Assembly: GCF_008905045.1 (NCBI RefSeq)
Contig: NZ_VWMY01000002.1
Span: 14,083 to 78,082 of the forward strand
Reading direction: 5' to 3'
Length of the DNA stretch: 64,000 nt
Origin: Streptomyces albicerus
GTDB lineage: Bacteria; Actinomycetota; Actinomycetes; Streptomycetales; Streptomycetaceae
Shown here: positions 1-8,861 of the stretch, piece after piece
Layout: each line of letters starts with the position of its first letter
How positions within the stretch are numbered: the stretch's first letter is position 1
Translations under genes and position numbers: made by a program
Notes under the pieces: model-generated
Database searches by the model: none
The model's input: only the letters and a program-made list of their open reading frames with translations
Told to the model about the DNA's origin: nothing

Positions 1-174
1 CTCTCCCCGGAACCACCCCGCCTCATCCCAGCAAACCGCCGAACAGACGACCTGTCAGCATCCCCGGCAAGATCGCCAACAGAGTCACAGCATTGCCCCT
101 AGGGCACGTATCGAGTCGTGATCAATCTGTGGCATTCGCTCTTGTGGCGGGGTCTGGACCGTAGGTCTTCTTGC

Positions 175-573
175 GTGACGCGAGTGCAACTGACTGATGA
201 GGAATGGGAGTTCATCGGGCCGTACCTGCCGACCGGTGAGTACGGCCCGTATCCCGAGCGGCTGCTGCAGCAGTTCGAGGGCGTGATCTGGCGGTTCAGG
301 ACCGGCGGGCAGTGGCGGGAGATGCCGATGGAGTTCGGCGCCTGGTCGACCGGTCACAACCGCTTCCGGCAGTGGCGTGACGCGGGTGTCTTCAAGGCCC
401 TGCTGGAGGGCCTGATCGCGGAAGCCGCGAAGCGGGGTGAGGTGGATCTGTCCTTGGTCAGTATCGATTCCACCACCGCGCGCGCCCATGACGACGCTGC
501 CGGGACGCACATGGGCGAGGACGTCCTCACCACCCTGGAGAAGGCCGCCGCAGGTCGCCTGGTTCACGGTTGA
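175..573 (+). pseudogene. IS5-family transposase, N-terminal remnant
   Basis: The GTG at 175 opens a reading frame with the N-terminal helix region of IS5-group DDE transposases (LTDEEWEFIGPYLP, then WRFRTGGQWREMP and FGAWSTGHNRFRQW). It continues to the first catalytic Asp region (VSIDSTTARAH) and the following THMGEDVL stretch. The frame then stops at about residue 132, whereas intact members run on for roughly 100 or more residues carrying the second Asp and the Glu. I find no continuation in any frame before the next gene, so this is a decayed element rather than a programmed-frameshift transposase. No terminal inverted repeats were recognised in the first 117 bases or in 574-852. It may have been cut by the event that placed the ferritin-like gene downstream. 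Confidence 0.8.
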
Positions 574-852
574 TCGTCACTGCCAGCCACCTGTCCGTAC
601 CGGGCGGTGCCGGCGGGTGCGTCCGCGACCGTTGTTGCCCCGGCACCGCCACGCAACCCTGCCGAGGAGCCGTGGCCGAGCGTTCAGGTGCCTTGTGCCG
701 GGCCGCCGACCGAGTGACGGCCAGTAGCGGCCCGGCGGGGAAGCCCGGGCTCGTGCCCGGGCGCCGAACATGGCTGACATTTTCCCTGCGGAGAGTGATC
801 TCCTCGAAGTGGGAGACCCGCCGTATCCACCATCGGCTGTCAGGAGGCACAG

Positions 853-2052
853 GTGACCTTCAATCCCCTGGATCAACGCGGTATCCCCTTGGACCGTCAG
901 CTCAGGAACTGGCGCGAGCTGAACGTCAAGCCGATCGACCCCGACCACGGTGATCCTTACACCCGCTGCCGGATCATCACGATGAACGGCATTGAGGTCG
1001 AGTCGATCCTGTTCAGTCATCAACTGGCCCGCAACACGGTCGATCCCGAGGTCAAACGGCAGCTGGCCGAGGTCCGCTACATCGAGCACCAGCAGCAGAA
1101 AGCGGTCAACTGGCTGCTTCCCGGGGTGTCTTCGGTGTTGGAGACCACCATCGCCTACGAGCAGGTGGCGGTCGATCTCACGGCCTGGGTCGCCCGGATG
1201 GAACCGGATCCGTACCTGAAGCAGGCCTACCAGTTCGGTGTGCTCGAGGACTTCGACCACCTGTACCGGTACGCCAACCTCTACGAGATGATCGAGCACC
1301 GCAAGGCGGAGTCGATCGTCGAGGGCCTGACCGAGGTGATGCCGGGACGGCCCACGAAGTTCCACCACCGTCACCCGACCGACAACGTGCGCGACCCCTA
1401 CGACACCATGCGCACCGACCCGCTGTCGAAGCTGCACGCGTTGACGATCATGTCGGCGGAGCAGCAGACCATGAACTTCTACATGAACGTCGGCCCACAG
1501 TACATGGAGCCGATCGCCCGCCAGCTTTACCAGGAGATCGGCCTCATCGAGGAGGAGCACGTCACCCACTACGAGTCCCTCGTCGACCCGGGCGAGACCT
1601 GGTGGGAGCAGCTCGTCAGCCACGAGTACAACGAGTGCTACCTCTACTACTCCTTCATGGAGCAGGAGAGCGACCCCAAGGTGAAGGCCATCTGGGAGCT
1701 GCACCTGAACCAGGAGCTGGAACACCTGCACATCGCCTGTGACCTGATGCGCCGTCACGACGGCCGGGACCCCGGGTCGGTCCTGGCGCCGCAGCTGCCC
1801 GACGTGCTGACCTTCGAGCCGAACAAGGGCTACCTCCGCGAACTGCTGGACACCCAGATCGACCTGACCACGCTCGGCGCCGGCTACGTACAGGAGGCGC
1901 ACGAGCGGTTCGAGCGGATGCAGGAGCAGATCCACGGTGGCGAGGAGCCGCCCAGCGAACGGGTGATGGCAGAGCACGACGAGATGTTCGGGCGCGAGTA
2001 CCGCATCGAGACCGAAGGCGAACACCCTGACCCCGCCCTGCGGGAGAAGTGA
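853..2052 (+). CDS. ferritin-like domain protein (hypothetical)
   Basis: This is a 399-residue soluble protein with no signal peptide, rich in Glu, His and Tyr and predicted to be largely helical. Helices carry repeated E/H pairs resembling di-iron ferritin-like bundles: EHQQQKA near residue 75, EDFDHLYRY near 130, SAEQQTMNFYM near 205, EEEHVTHYE near 235 and NQELEHLHIACD near 285. The metal ligands are inferred from this pattern and not assigned one by one. The GTG start is fixed by a consensus AGGAGG at 842-847. The next gene, a hemerythrin-domain protein, starts 11 bases after the stop, so the two are very likely cotranscribed. An iron, oxygen or redox stress role is an inference from the fold and the partner. 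Confidence 0.7.
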   Translation: MTFNPLDQRGIPLDRQLRNWRELNVKPIDPDHGDPYTRCRIITMNGIEVESILFSHQLARNTVDPEVKRQLAEVRYIEHQQQKAVNWLLPGVSSVLETTIAYEQVAVDLTAWVARMEPDPYLKQAYQFGVLEDFDHLYRYANLYEMIEHRKAESIVEGLTEVMPGRPTKFHHRHPTDNVRDPYDTMRTDPLSKLHALTIMSAEQQTMNFYMNVGPQYMEPIARQLYQEIGLIEEEHVTHYESLVDPGETWWEQLVSHEYNECYLYYSFMEQESDPKVKAIWELHLNQELEHLHIACDLMRRHDGRDPGSVLAPQLPDVLTFEPNKGYLRELLDTQIDLTTLGAGYVQEAHERFERMQEQIHGGEEPPSERVMAEHDEMFGREYRIETEGEHPDPALREK

Positions 2053-2063
2053 GGAGGCCCGCC

Positions 2064-2654
2064 ATGTCCGAGCTTCACACGCCGCAGGCCGGCGAGGACG
2101 CCGCCTTGGACGACGATGTAGTGGCCCTCCTCATGCGTCAGCACGGGGACATCCGCAATCTCTTCGACGAGGTCGAGGCAGGCTCCGGGGACGAACGGCA
2201 GGAGGCCTTCCGTCGGCTGGTGCGCCTGCTCGCCGTCCATGAGACGGCGGAGGAAGAGGTGGTGCACCCGTTCGTCCGGCGCAACGTCACGGCCGGGGAC
2301 GACATCGTGGACGAGCGTCTGCGGGAGGAGCGCTCGGCGAAGGAGACGCTGAGCGCTCTGGACGGTATGGACACCAAGGACCCCAAGTTCATGCCCCAGT
2401 TGCTGGCGCTGCGCACCGAGGTCCAGGAGCACGCCCGCGCGGAGGAACGCTACGAGTTCATCCACATCCGGCGCAGCGCCGACACCTCGACTCTCGCCTC
2501 ACTGGCCAAGGGCATCAAGGCAGCGGAGGCCATGGCGCCCACCCACCCGCACCCGGGCGTGGAGTCCGCGGCGGCCAACGTGGCGCTCGGTCCGGTCGCC
2601 GCGTTGATGGACCGCACCCGGGACGCCGTCCGTAAGGCGATGGGCCTCGACTGA
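2064..2654 (+). CDS. hemerythrin HHE-domain protein
   Basis: A 196-residue cytosolic protein. The N-terminal 130 residues have the hemerythrin-like four-helix pattern: LMRQHGDIRNLFDEVE, then VHETAEEEVVHP, and later EVQEHARAEERYEF, which supply the His and Glu ligands of a di-iron centre. The C-terminal third (AAEAMAPTHPHPGVESA onward) is Ala/Pro-rich and unstructured-looking. The ATG at 2064 follows a GGAGG at 2053-2057; an in-frame ATG at 2049 overlaps the previous gene and has no spacing for a ribosome site. The short gap to the ferritin-like gene suggests a two-gene operon. Family members bind oxygen or sense redox and iron; the specific role is not visible here. Confidence 0.85.
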   Translation: MSELHTPQAGEDAALDDDVVALLMRQHGDIRNLFDEVEAGSGDERQEAFRRLVRLLAVHETAEEEVVHPFVRRNVTAGDDIVDERLREERSAKETLSALDGMDTKDPKFMPQLLALRTEVQEHARAEERYEFIHIRRSADTSTLASLAKGIKAAEAMAPTHPHPGVESAAANVALGPVAALMDRTRDAVRKAMGLD

Positions 2655-2815
2655 TCTGTGTTCGTCCGGCCCGTCGGCGGCCGGGGCCCGGCCGCCGACG
2701 GGATCGGTACCCGGAAGGTGCCGATGTTCGGTACTGCCGACGGTAGCCTCGTGGTACCAGCGCTTTGCTGGCCCACACCTTCCTGCTTCCCGGTACCCGG
2801 GCCGAGGCGGTGATC

Positions 2816-4024
2816 ATGACCGGCGACGGTACAGCGCTGATGCTGGGCGGGCTTCTGGACGACGCGCACCTGGCCGCGCTGGAGGACCTGCCCGATCTGC
2901 TGGCCGAGCACGCTGCCGTCGGCGGCCTGCACAACGCCCGGCTCTACGTGGCCGACCTGCGCCAGGTGACGCTGCGGGAACTGACCGGGCGGGGCCTGGA
3001 CGCGTGGGAGGGAGGCCACGAGTACCCGATCGAGTCCTCCCTGCCGGGGCGGGCTTTCCGGTACACGCGCACGCTGTCCGGCCCGGAACCCGCCGGAGAG
3101 CGCCGCGTGTACTGGGTGCCGGTGCTGGACGGCACGGAACGCCTGGCCGTTCTCCGCGTCGAGGCCGCCGCCGACGGGCCGGACGCGGCGATGCGCCACC
3201 TCGCCTCACTGATGGGTCACCTGCTGGTCAGCAAGCGCCCCTTCAGCGACTCCTACGCGCGCCTCGTGCGCGGGCAGCCCATGAACGTCGCCGCCGAGAT
3301 GCAGTGGAAGCTCACTCCTCCCCTGAGCCACGCCAACCGTCATGTGGTGATCGCGGCCGCCATGGAACCCGCGTACGACATCGCCGGCGACGCCTTCGAC
3401 TACGCCGTGGCCGGCGACACCGTCCATCTGGCGATCTTCGACGCCATGGGCCACGACACCGCCGCCGGCCTGACCGCCAACCTGGCCGTTGCCTCCTGCC
3501 GGGCCGAACGCCGCCAGGGCACCGATCTGGCCACCATCAGCGAACGCATCGAGCAGGCCCTGTCGCAGGAGTTCGGCATCCAGCGCTACGTGACCGGGAT
3601 CCTCGCCGACCTCGACGCCGCCACCGGCTCCCTCACCTGGATCAACCGCGGCCACCATCCCCCCGTACTGATCCGTGACGGCCGCTGGACGACCACCCTG
3701 CGATGCCGGCCGGCACACCCCATGGGCACCAGCCTCGGACTCGATGTCACGGTGTGCACCGAGCAACTGCAGCCCGGTGACCGGCTGCTGTTCCACACCG
3801 ACGGCATCACCGAAGCCCGCGACCTCCGCGGCCGTGAATTCGGCCTCGCCCAGTTCACCGACTTCATCATTCGACACCACGCCGACGGGCTGCCCGTCCC
3901 CGAAACGCTGCGCCGGCTCATGCGGGCGGTTCTCGACCACCACCACGGCAGCCTCTCCGACGACGCCACCGTCCTGTTCCTCGAATGGCACGGGCCCGCA
4001 CGAAACACGCAGCTGATCCCCTGA
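2816..4024 (+). CDS. PP2C/SpoIIE-type serine phosphatase with N-terminal sensor region
   Basis: About 402 residues. The C-terminal 240 residues are a SpoIIE/RsbU-type PP2C phosphatase with the metal-binding and signature blocks IAGDAFDYA, IFDAMGHDTAAG, NRGHHPPVLI, FHTDGITEARD and SDDATVLFLEW. The first 150 residues look like a GAF-like sensor region (inferred from length and hydrophobic pattern only). Such proteins dephosphorylate anti-sigma-antagonist proteins and so control stress sigma factors. The ATG at 2816 has a GAGG 7-11 bases upstream; GTG at 2810 and TTG at 2765 are in-frame alternatives. It follows the ferritin/hemerythrin pair by about 160 bases. No kinase or antagonist partner is adjacent. 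Confidence 0.85.
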   Translation: MTGDGTALMLGGLLDDAHLAALEDLPDLLAEHAAVGGLHNARLYVADLRQVTLRELTGRGLDAWEGGHEYPIESSLPGRAFRYTRTLSGPEPAGERRVYWVPVLDGTERLAVLRVEAAADGPDAAMRHLASLMGHLLVSKRPFSDSYARLVRGQPMNVAAEMQWKLTPPLSHANRHVVIAAAMEPAYDIAGDAFDYAVAGDTVHLAIFDAMGHDTAAGLTANLAVASCRAERRQGTDLATISERIEQALSQEFGIQRYVTGILADLDAATGSLTWINRGHHPPVLIRDGRWTTTLRCRPAHPMGTSLGLDVTVCTEQLQPGDRLLFHTDGITEARDLRGREFGLAQFTDFIIRHHADGLPVPETLRRLMRAVLDHHHGSLSDDATVLFLEWHGPARNTQLIP

Positions 4025-4054
4025 CCTCGGCTGCGGAACGGCAGTCCCGGGCCC

Positions 4055-4525
4055 GTGACTTGGGCGTTTTCCCCGACCGTGGGTGGGGACTCGCCGACTG
4101 TGGTGGCTTATGGAGCGGAGCAGAGGGTGCGGGTGCCGGCCCTGCGGGCAAGCTGGCTGACCCAGACGTTCATCCACTGGCCCTTCCGGCCGGAGGTGGT
4201 TCAGGCCCTGCTGCCCGAGGAACTTGTGGTGGACGAGTACGACGGAGCCGCCTGGGTGGGGCTCACCCCCTTCGTCATGGCGGACGTGCGCCCTCCCGGC
4301 GTCCCCGCCGCGATGCCCGGACTCCCGACCTTCGAGGAGACCAATCTGCGCACCTACGTCCGCCATCGGAACGGGCGGGACGGGCTGTGGTTCCTGTCCA
4401 TCGAGGTCGCCTTTCCCCTGATGGTGGCGGCTCGGGTCATCGGCGCGCCGTACAACCCCGGCAGCCTGAGCATCACCACGAGCGCGGACACCGTCTCGTA
4501 CGCCGGTTCCAGGTGGACCGGGGGG
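4055..4525 (+). pseudogene. DUF2071 (YqjF-like) gene, N-terminal part, interrupted by IS110
   Basis: The reading frame carries the N-terminal two thirds of a DUF2071 protein (SWLTQTFIHWPF, then DEYDGAAWVGLTPF, then TNLRTYVRH and SRWTGG). Coding similarity ends at codons ACC GGG GGG (4517-4525), after which the sequence is insertion-element DNA. The missing C-terminal part resumes in the same frame at CGT, position 6013. Joining 4055-4525 to 6013-6309 gives a continuous 255-codon gene, the usual family length. The exact start is uncertain: GTG codons at 4055, 4100 and 4103 are in frame and none has a strong ribosome site. As it stands the gene is disrupted. Confidence 0.85.
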
Positions 4526-4542
4526 TGCCTCTATGTCTTTGG

Positions 4543-5745
4543 TCAAGCGAGGCGTGGGGTTCGGGGTTCGTAGAAGGTGCCGTCGCGGAGCATCGCGAAG
4601 AGCACGTTGATCCGTTGCCGGGCCAGGCGGAGAAGTGCCTGCGTGTGGGTCTTCCCGCGGGCGCGGCACTTGTCGTAGTAGGTGCGGGAGGCGGGGTCGT
4701 GCAGGGCGGCGAACGCGGAGAGGAACATCGCGCGTTTGAGCTGCCGGTTGCCGCCGCGTGGGGCATGTTCGCCGTGGATCGAGGTCCCGGAGGACTTCGT
4801 GGTCGGGGCAAGGCCGGCGTAGGAGGCCAGGTGGGCGGCGGTGGGGAAGCTGGTGCCGTCGCCGACGGTGACCAGCAGTGTTGCGGCGGTCCTGACCGCG
4901 ACCCCTGGCATCGAGGTCAGGACCTTGGCAAGAGGGTGGTCCTCCAGCAGGGTGCTGATCTGGGCTTCTGTCGCCCGGCGTTGTTCATGGACGGCGCCGA
5001 GGGAGCGGGCCAGCGACGGGATCACGATGTCGAGGGTGCCGGTGCCCGGGACGACGACGGTCTGCTCGTCGAGCGCGTCGAAGACATCGTCGATCAGCCG
5101 CTTCGCCATGCGCGGGGCCTTCGGGCGGATCACCTCGACCAGCCTGCGGCGTCCGGCCTTTCGCAGCGCGGCCGGGGATCCGTAGCGTTCGAGCAGCCAG
5201 GTCACGGCTTGGTGGTCCAGACGCGGGCCCAGGACTCGTTCCAGCGACGGGTGGAACTGGGTGAGCAGGCCGCGGATCCGGTTGGAGGTGCGGGTGGCCT
5301 CGGCCGCGAGATCCTGGTCGAAGCCCACCAGCACGGTCAGCTCGGCGGTGATCTCGTCGGTCAGTTCCAGCGAGCGCAGGGTGTTTGGCATGGTGCGGGC
5401 CGCGTCCGCGATCACCGCGGCGTCCTTCGCGTCGGTTTTCGCCTCGCCGGGGTAGAGGTCGGCGATCCGCCGCATCGCCAGGCCGGGCAGGTAGGCGACC
5501 TTGCAGCCCGCGTCCCGGGCGACGGACAGAGGCAGAGCGCCGATGGAGGCCGGCTGGTCCACGATCACCAGGACGGTGCCGAACTTGGTCTTCAGCTTGT
5601 CGAAGACGTCCCGCAGCTTCGGTTCGGTGTTGGGCAGCTGTTTGTCGAAGACCTTCTTGCCTGCTGGGGTGAGTCCGTGGCCGTGGTGGGCGCTTTTGCC
5701 CACGTCCAGGCCGAGGAAGACGCCTATCTCGTCGCTGTCGTTCAA
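4543..5745 (-). CDS. IS110-family transposase (DEDD recombinase)
   Basis: A 400-residue protein with the two IS110 domains. The N-terminal RuvC-like DEDD domain shows FLGLDVGKSAHHG, VIVDQPASIGAL and the TDAKDAAVIAD block. The C-terminal Tnp20 domain contains the SMPGVAVRTAATLL helix-hairpin region, the conserved FPTAAHLASYAGLAP motif with SSG, and GGNRQLKRAMF. The chosen start is TTG at 5745, which has GGGAGGA 5-12 bases upstream on the coding strand; further upstream extension would run into the non-coding end. Members use a single Ser plus acidic residues to recombine DNA, and recent work on IS621 shows guidance by an element-encoded bridge RNA. The gene appears full length and potentially active. 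Confidence 0.92.
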   Translation of the reverse strand: MNDSDEIGVFLGLDVGKSAHHGHGLTPAGKKVFDKQLPNTEPKLRDVFDKLKTKFGTVLVIVDQPASIGALPLSVARDAGCKVAYLPGLAMRRIADLYPGEAKTDAKDAAVIADAARTMPNTLRSLELTDEITAELTVLVGFDQDLAAEATRTSNRIRGLLTQFHPSLERVLGPRLDHQAVTWLLERYGSPAALRKAGRRRLVEVIRPKAPRMAKRLIDDVFDALDEQTVVVPGTGTLDIVIPSLARSLGAVHEQRRATEAQISTLLEDHPLAKVLTSMPGVAVRTAATLLVTVGDGTSFPTAAHLASYAGLAPTTKSSGTSIHGEHAPRGGNRQLKRAMFLSAFAALHDPASRTYYDKCRARGKTHTQALLRLARQRINVLFAMLRDGTFYEPRTPRLA

Positions 5746-5757
5746 GCCGTCCTCCCG

Positions 5758-6004
5758 AACGGATGTCGTGCGTGCTGGCCTGGGCGTTGGCGTCGTGCGC
5801 GCATCCACGTTATGCAGACCTGCCGCCCGCGTACGGCCGGGCGTTGCGCTCGGCGGGGCGGTAGTCGGACCTCTCATCAGCGTCTCCAACGGCGCCTCTC
5901 GGGCCCGGTGGCACCACCCCCCAGGTCATCGGTTCGACAGGGGGGACCAGTCATGCCGGGCCCGGAGGCCAGCAGTCCTCTTGCAGGACCGCGAAGAAGA
6001 TAAC
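5758..6004 (-). ncRNA. candidate bridge RNA region of the IS110 element
   Basis: This non-coding stretch lies upstream of the transposase on the same strand, where IS110-subgroup elements encode their bridge RNA. It contains two hairpin candidates. One is a 9-bp perfect outer stem (CGGGCCCGG 5900-5908 with CCGGGCCCG 5956-5964) enclosing C6 at 5917-5922 and G6 at 5940-5945. The other is CGCCCG 5824-5829 with CGGGCG 5838-5843. The C6/G6 tracts echo the poly-G target in which the element sits. RNA ends, the core dinucleotide and guide assignments are not resolved; transcription is inferred from family knowledge only. Confidence 0.4.
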
Positions 6005-6012
6005 GGGGGGGG

Positions 6013-6309
6013 CGTTCCTACCGCCTCGTCGTCCGTCACGGAGATCCCATCGCGCCTACGGAGCGGGACGTGTGGCTGACCTCGCGGTGGCGGGCGTACA
6101 CCCGCCGACTGGGGGTTCTCTGGGAGACGCCCGTGGAGCACGAACCGTGGCCGCTGACCGACGCCACGGTCGATGTCATGGAGGAGACGCTGACCACTGC
6201 GGCAGGCCTCCCCTCACCCGTCGGTGAGCCTCTCGTGCATTTCTCGAAAGGAGTCAGGCACGTACGGCTCGGGGCTTCCAGGCCCTGTCTCCCGGAAGCC
6301 AACGGATGA
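6013..6309 (+). pseudogene. DUF2071 gene, C-terminal part downstream of the IS110 element
   Basis: The frame from CGT at 6013 reads RSYRLVVRHGDPI, then WLTSRWRAYTRR and VEHEPWPLTDATVD, ending with GVRHVRLGASRP before TGA at 6307-6309. These are the C-terminal motifs of DUF2071/YqjF proteins (FLTxRW, Y-R-R, E-H-x-P-W-P-L, and the final VRFG-like strand). It is in the same frame as the N-terminal fragment when the 1,487 bases between are removed. The stop overlaps the ATG of the next gene (ATGA at 6306-6309), so the intact gene was probably translationally coupled to that protein. Confidence 0.85.
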
Positions 6310-6983
6310 GCCGGATCTTCGGCGAAGCCACGCGACACCCACGACTGCGTTTCGACGGCTGGATCGCGGGCCTGGGTACCTCCTCCGGTACGCGCGTCGT
6401 GCTGGGGCGCTGGCTGCGGTCGCCGTTCGGGCCGTGCAGCGACGTGATGCTGGAGTGGGCCGACGGGGAACGGCTGTTGTTGGCTCCCACCCGCCGGACG
6501 GCGGAATTCATCAGCTGCACCGACATCTTCGACACAGTGCGTGTCGTGCTGGTCGGCGTGAGCGTCGCGGACGACACCTGGAACGCGACCGCCGACCCCC
6601 TCCGCCTGCGCTTCACCACCGGTCGCCGGGGGCTTCTGGGCTTGCTGCTGCGTGCCGTCCCCTGCGCGCTCGTCCGCCGTCCGGTCTGGAGTGCGCTGAC
6701 GGACCGGCCCGCCCGCGTGTTGCTGGTCGGCGTACGGACTCGTGGCACTGCCGGTGGGGCCGCGAGGAGCGGTACGGCGCACGGGATCTGCGGCCGATCC
6801 GCGCGGTGTCGGGCGTCTTCGAGGGTAGGGGCCTGGGCGCGGTGGCGGCTGTCGAACCGCCCCTGCGGTTCGGACGCGCACACCCCTCGCGGATTCACCC
6901 CCGGCAGCGCCCTGGCCGTGACCCGCCGCGCCGCGTATCAGGGCTCGCGCACAGGGCGTCGGGAAGGACCCCGGGGCGGCTGA
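6306..6983 (+). CDS. hypothetical protein, probably frameshifted near 6745
   Basis: The ATG at 6306 overlaps the stop of the disrupted DUF2071 gene. The first 145 residues look like a genuine protein (RFDGWIAGLGTSSGTR, GRWLRSPFGPCSDVMLEW, LLAPTRRTAEFI, CTDIFDTVRV). After about position 6745 this frame becomes Arg/Ser/Gly-rich nonsense. Frame +2 over 6755-6880 instead reads plausible protein (YGARDLRPIRAVSG, FEGRGLGAVAAVEPP, LRFG), which fits the expected C-terminal strand order better. I infer a single-base insertion or deletion between about 6735 and 6765. The function is not recognised; there is no signal peptide or membrane segment, and it was likely in an operon with DUF2071. Confidence 0.5.
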   Translation: MSRIFGEATRHPRLRFDGWIAGLGTSSGTRVVLGRWLRSPFGPCSDVMLEWADGERLLLAPTRRTAEFISCTDIFDTVRVVLVGVSVADDTWNATADPLRLRFTTGRRGLLGLLLRAVPCALVRRPVWSALTDRPARVLLVGVRTRGTAGGAARSGTAHGICGRSARCRASSRVGAWARWRLSNRPCGSDAHTPRGFTPGSALAVTRRAAYQGSRTGRREGPRGG

Positions 6984-7148
6984 CGGGGCCACGGGCCACA
7001 CGTCCATTCTGCCCCCATTGGGCCGCTCCCCGGTGTGGTGCCGAATCGGCAGGACTGAATTCCGCCGGGCTGGTTACGCGCTGCGCCACGCGAAGGCAGG
7101 CAGGGCCTGCCCGTGCACCGCACCGATTGCTGCCGAGTGAGGGAACTG

Positions 7149-8861
7149 ATGGCGCCCCGTACCGAACCCGTTGCTCCGGTCCCGGCGGCCGAACGCCGCA
7201 GCAGAGGCCAGGTCATCGTCACCTGGCTGACCACGACCGACCACAAGAAGATCGGCCATCTCTACCTGATCACATCCTTCGGATTCTTCCTGATCGGCGG
7301 GGCGCTGGCGATGGCGATCCGGGCTGAGTTGGCCCGGCCGGGTCTGCAGTCGCTGTCCTCCGAGCAGTACAACCAGGCGTTCACGATGCACGGCACGATC
7401 ATGCTGCTGTTGTTCGCCACCCCCACCTTCGCGGGGTTCGCCAACGCGATCATGCCGCTACAGATCGGCTCGCCGGACGTGGCCTTCCCGCGGCTGAACA
7501 TGTTCTCGTACTGGCTGTTCCTCTTCGGCGGGCTGATCGTTCTGAGCAGTTTCCTCACCCCGCAGGGCGCCGCCGACTTCGGCTGGACCGCTTACACGCC
7601 CCTGAGCGGCGGCGAGCGCACCGCCCATGTCGGCGGCGACCTGTGGATCATGGGGCTGGCACTGGCCGGCTTCGGCACGATCCTCGGCGCGGTCAACTTC
7701 ATCACCACCATCATCTGCATGCGCGCCCCTGGTATGACCATGTTCCGCATGCCGATCTTCACGTGGAACGTACTGCTCACCTCGGTACTGGTGTTGCTCG
7801 CCTTCCCCGTCCTGGCCGCCGCCCTGTTCGCACTGGAGGTGGACCGGAAGTTCGGCGCGCACATCTTCGACCCGGAGAACGGCGGAGCGATCCTGTGGCA
7901 GCACCTCTTCTGGTTCTTCGGCCACCCCGAGGTCTATATTCTCGCCCTGCCCTTCTTCGGCGTGATCACCGAGATCCTCCCCGTCTTCTCCCGCAAGCCG
8001 ATCTTCGGCTACATGGGGCTGGTGGGCGCCACCATCGCCATCACTGGCCTGTCCGTGACCGTATGGGCGCACCACATGTTCGCCACCGGGGCCGTGCTGC
8101 TGCCCTTCTTCTCCTTCATGAGCTTCCTGATCGCGGTGCCCACCGGGGTGAAGTTCTTCAACTGGATCGGCACGATGTGGAAGGGCTCGGTCTCGTTCGA
8201 GCCACCGATGCTGTGGGCGGCCGGCTTCCTCGTAACGTTCCTCTTCGGCGGCCTGACCGGCATCCTGCTCGCCTCGCCGCCGCTGGACCTCCACGTCCAC
8301 GACAGCTACTTCGTGGTCGCCCACTTCCACTACGTGCTCTTCGGCACGATCGTCTTCGCCATGTTCGGCGGATTCAGCTTCTGGTGGCCGAAGATGACTG
8401 GCACGATGCTCGACCACCGACTGGAGAAGATCCACTTCTGGACCCTGTTCGTCGGCTTCCACACCACCTTCCTCGTCCAGCACTGGCTCGGCGCCGAGGG
8501 CATGCCCCGCCGCTACGCCGACTATCTGGCCGCCGACGGCTTCACCGCCCTCAACACCGTCTCCTCCATCGGCGCCTTCCTCCTCGGCCTGTCCACCCTG
8601 CCGTTCCTCTACAACGTGTGGAAGACCGCCAAGTACGGCGAGCGGATCGAGGTCGACGACCCCTGGGGATACGGCCGCTCCCTGGAATGGGCCACCTCCT
8701 GTCCCCCGCCTCGCCACAACTTCGCCGTCCTGCCGCGCATCCGCTCCGAATCCCCCGCCTTCGACCTGCACCACCCGGAGATGGCAGAGCTCGACCAGCG
8801 CGAGCACACCGGCAAGCGCGACGTCATCGACGCCGAGGGCCACGGAGGCGAACGGCCATGA
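7149..8861 (+). CDS. ctaD: cytochrome c oxidase subunit I (aa3-type), orphan copy
   Basis: A 570-residue, 12-helix membrane protein catalysing oxygen reduction at the heme a3/CuB centre. All key sites are present: the heme a His in [13 protein letters not shown], the His-Tyr cross-link motif [11 protein letters not shown], the CuB His pair in WAHHMFATG, and the heme His pair in [11 protein letters not shown]. The N-terminal [12 protein letters not shown] and the Lys-channel region are typical of the family. The ATG at 7149 lies after a weak GAGGGA; GTG 7113 is an in-frame alternative. No subunit II, subunit III or cytochrome bc1 genes flank it, unlike the main streptomycete cta cluster, so it is probably a second copy whose partners are encoded elsewhere. 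Expression conditions are not evident. Confidence 0.95.
   Translation: MAPRTEPVAPVPAAERRSRGQVIVTWLTTTDHKKIGHLYLITSFGFFLIGGALAMAIRAELARPGLQSLSSEQYNQAFTMHGTIMLLLFATPTFAGFANAIMPLQIGSPDVAFPRLNMFSYWLFLFGGLIVLSSFLTPQGAADFGWTAYTPLSGGERTAHVGGDLWIMGLALAGFGTILGAVNFITTIICMRAPGMTMFRMPIFTWNVLLTSVLVLLAFPVLAAALFALEVDRKFGAHIFDPENGGAILWQHLFWFFGHPEVYILALPFFGVITEILPVFSRKPIFGYMGLVGATIAITGLSVTVWAHHMFATGAVLLPFFSFMSFLIAVPTGVKFFNWIGTMWKGSVSFEPPMLWAAGFLVTFLFGGLTGILLASPPLDLHVHDSYFVVAHFHYVLFGTIVFAMFGGFSFWWPKMTGTMLDHRLEKIHFWTLFVGFHTTFLVQHWLGAEGMPRRYADYLAADGFTALNTVSSIGAFLLGLSTLPFLYNVWKTAKYGERIEVDDPWGYGRSLEWATSCPPPRHNFAVLPRIRSESPAFDLHHPEMAELDQREHTGKRDVIDAEGHGGERP

Larger units (their letters stand above)
4526..6012 (-). 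mobile_element. IS110-family insertion sequence (about 1.49 kb)
   Basis: The borders come from the interrupted DUF2071 gene: host coding ends in six G at 4520-4525 and resumes after eight G at 6005-6012. The element therefore lies between G tracts, with one or two of the G residues possibly belonging to it. It contains one transposase gene on the minus strand, 17 bases of DNA beyond the stop codon, and about 250 bases of non-coding DNA upstream of the transposase. There are no obvious terminal inverted repeats, as usual for the IS110 subgroup. The short downstream and long upstream non-coding ends match IS110 rather than IS1111 architecture. The transposase gene is intact and host decay is minimal, so insertion was probably recent. 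Confidence 0.9.

Noticed and set aside
3985..6003. A 672-codon plus-strand frame running through the IS110 element
   Set aside because: It lies antisense to the transposase and out of frame with DUF2071; composition is Gly/Arg-rich with no motif.
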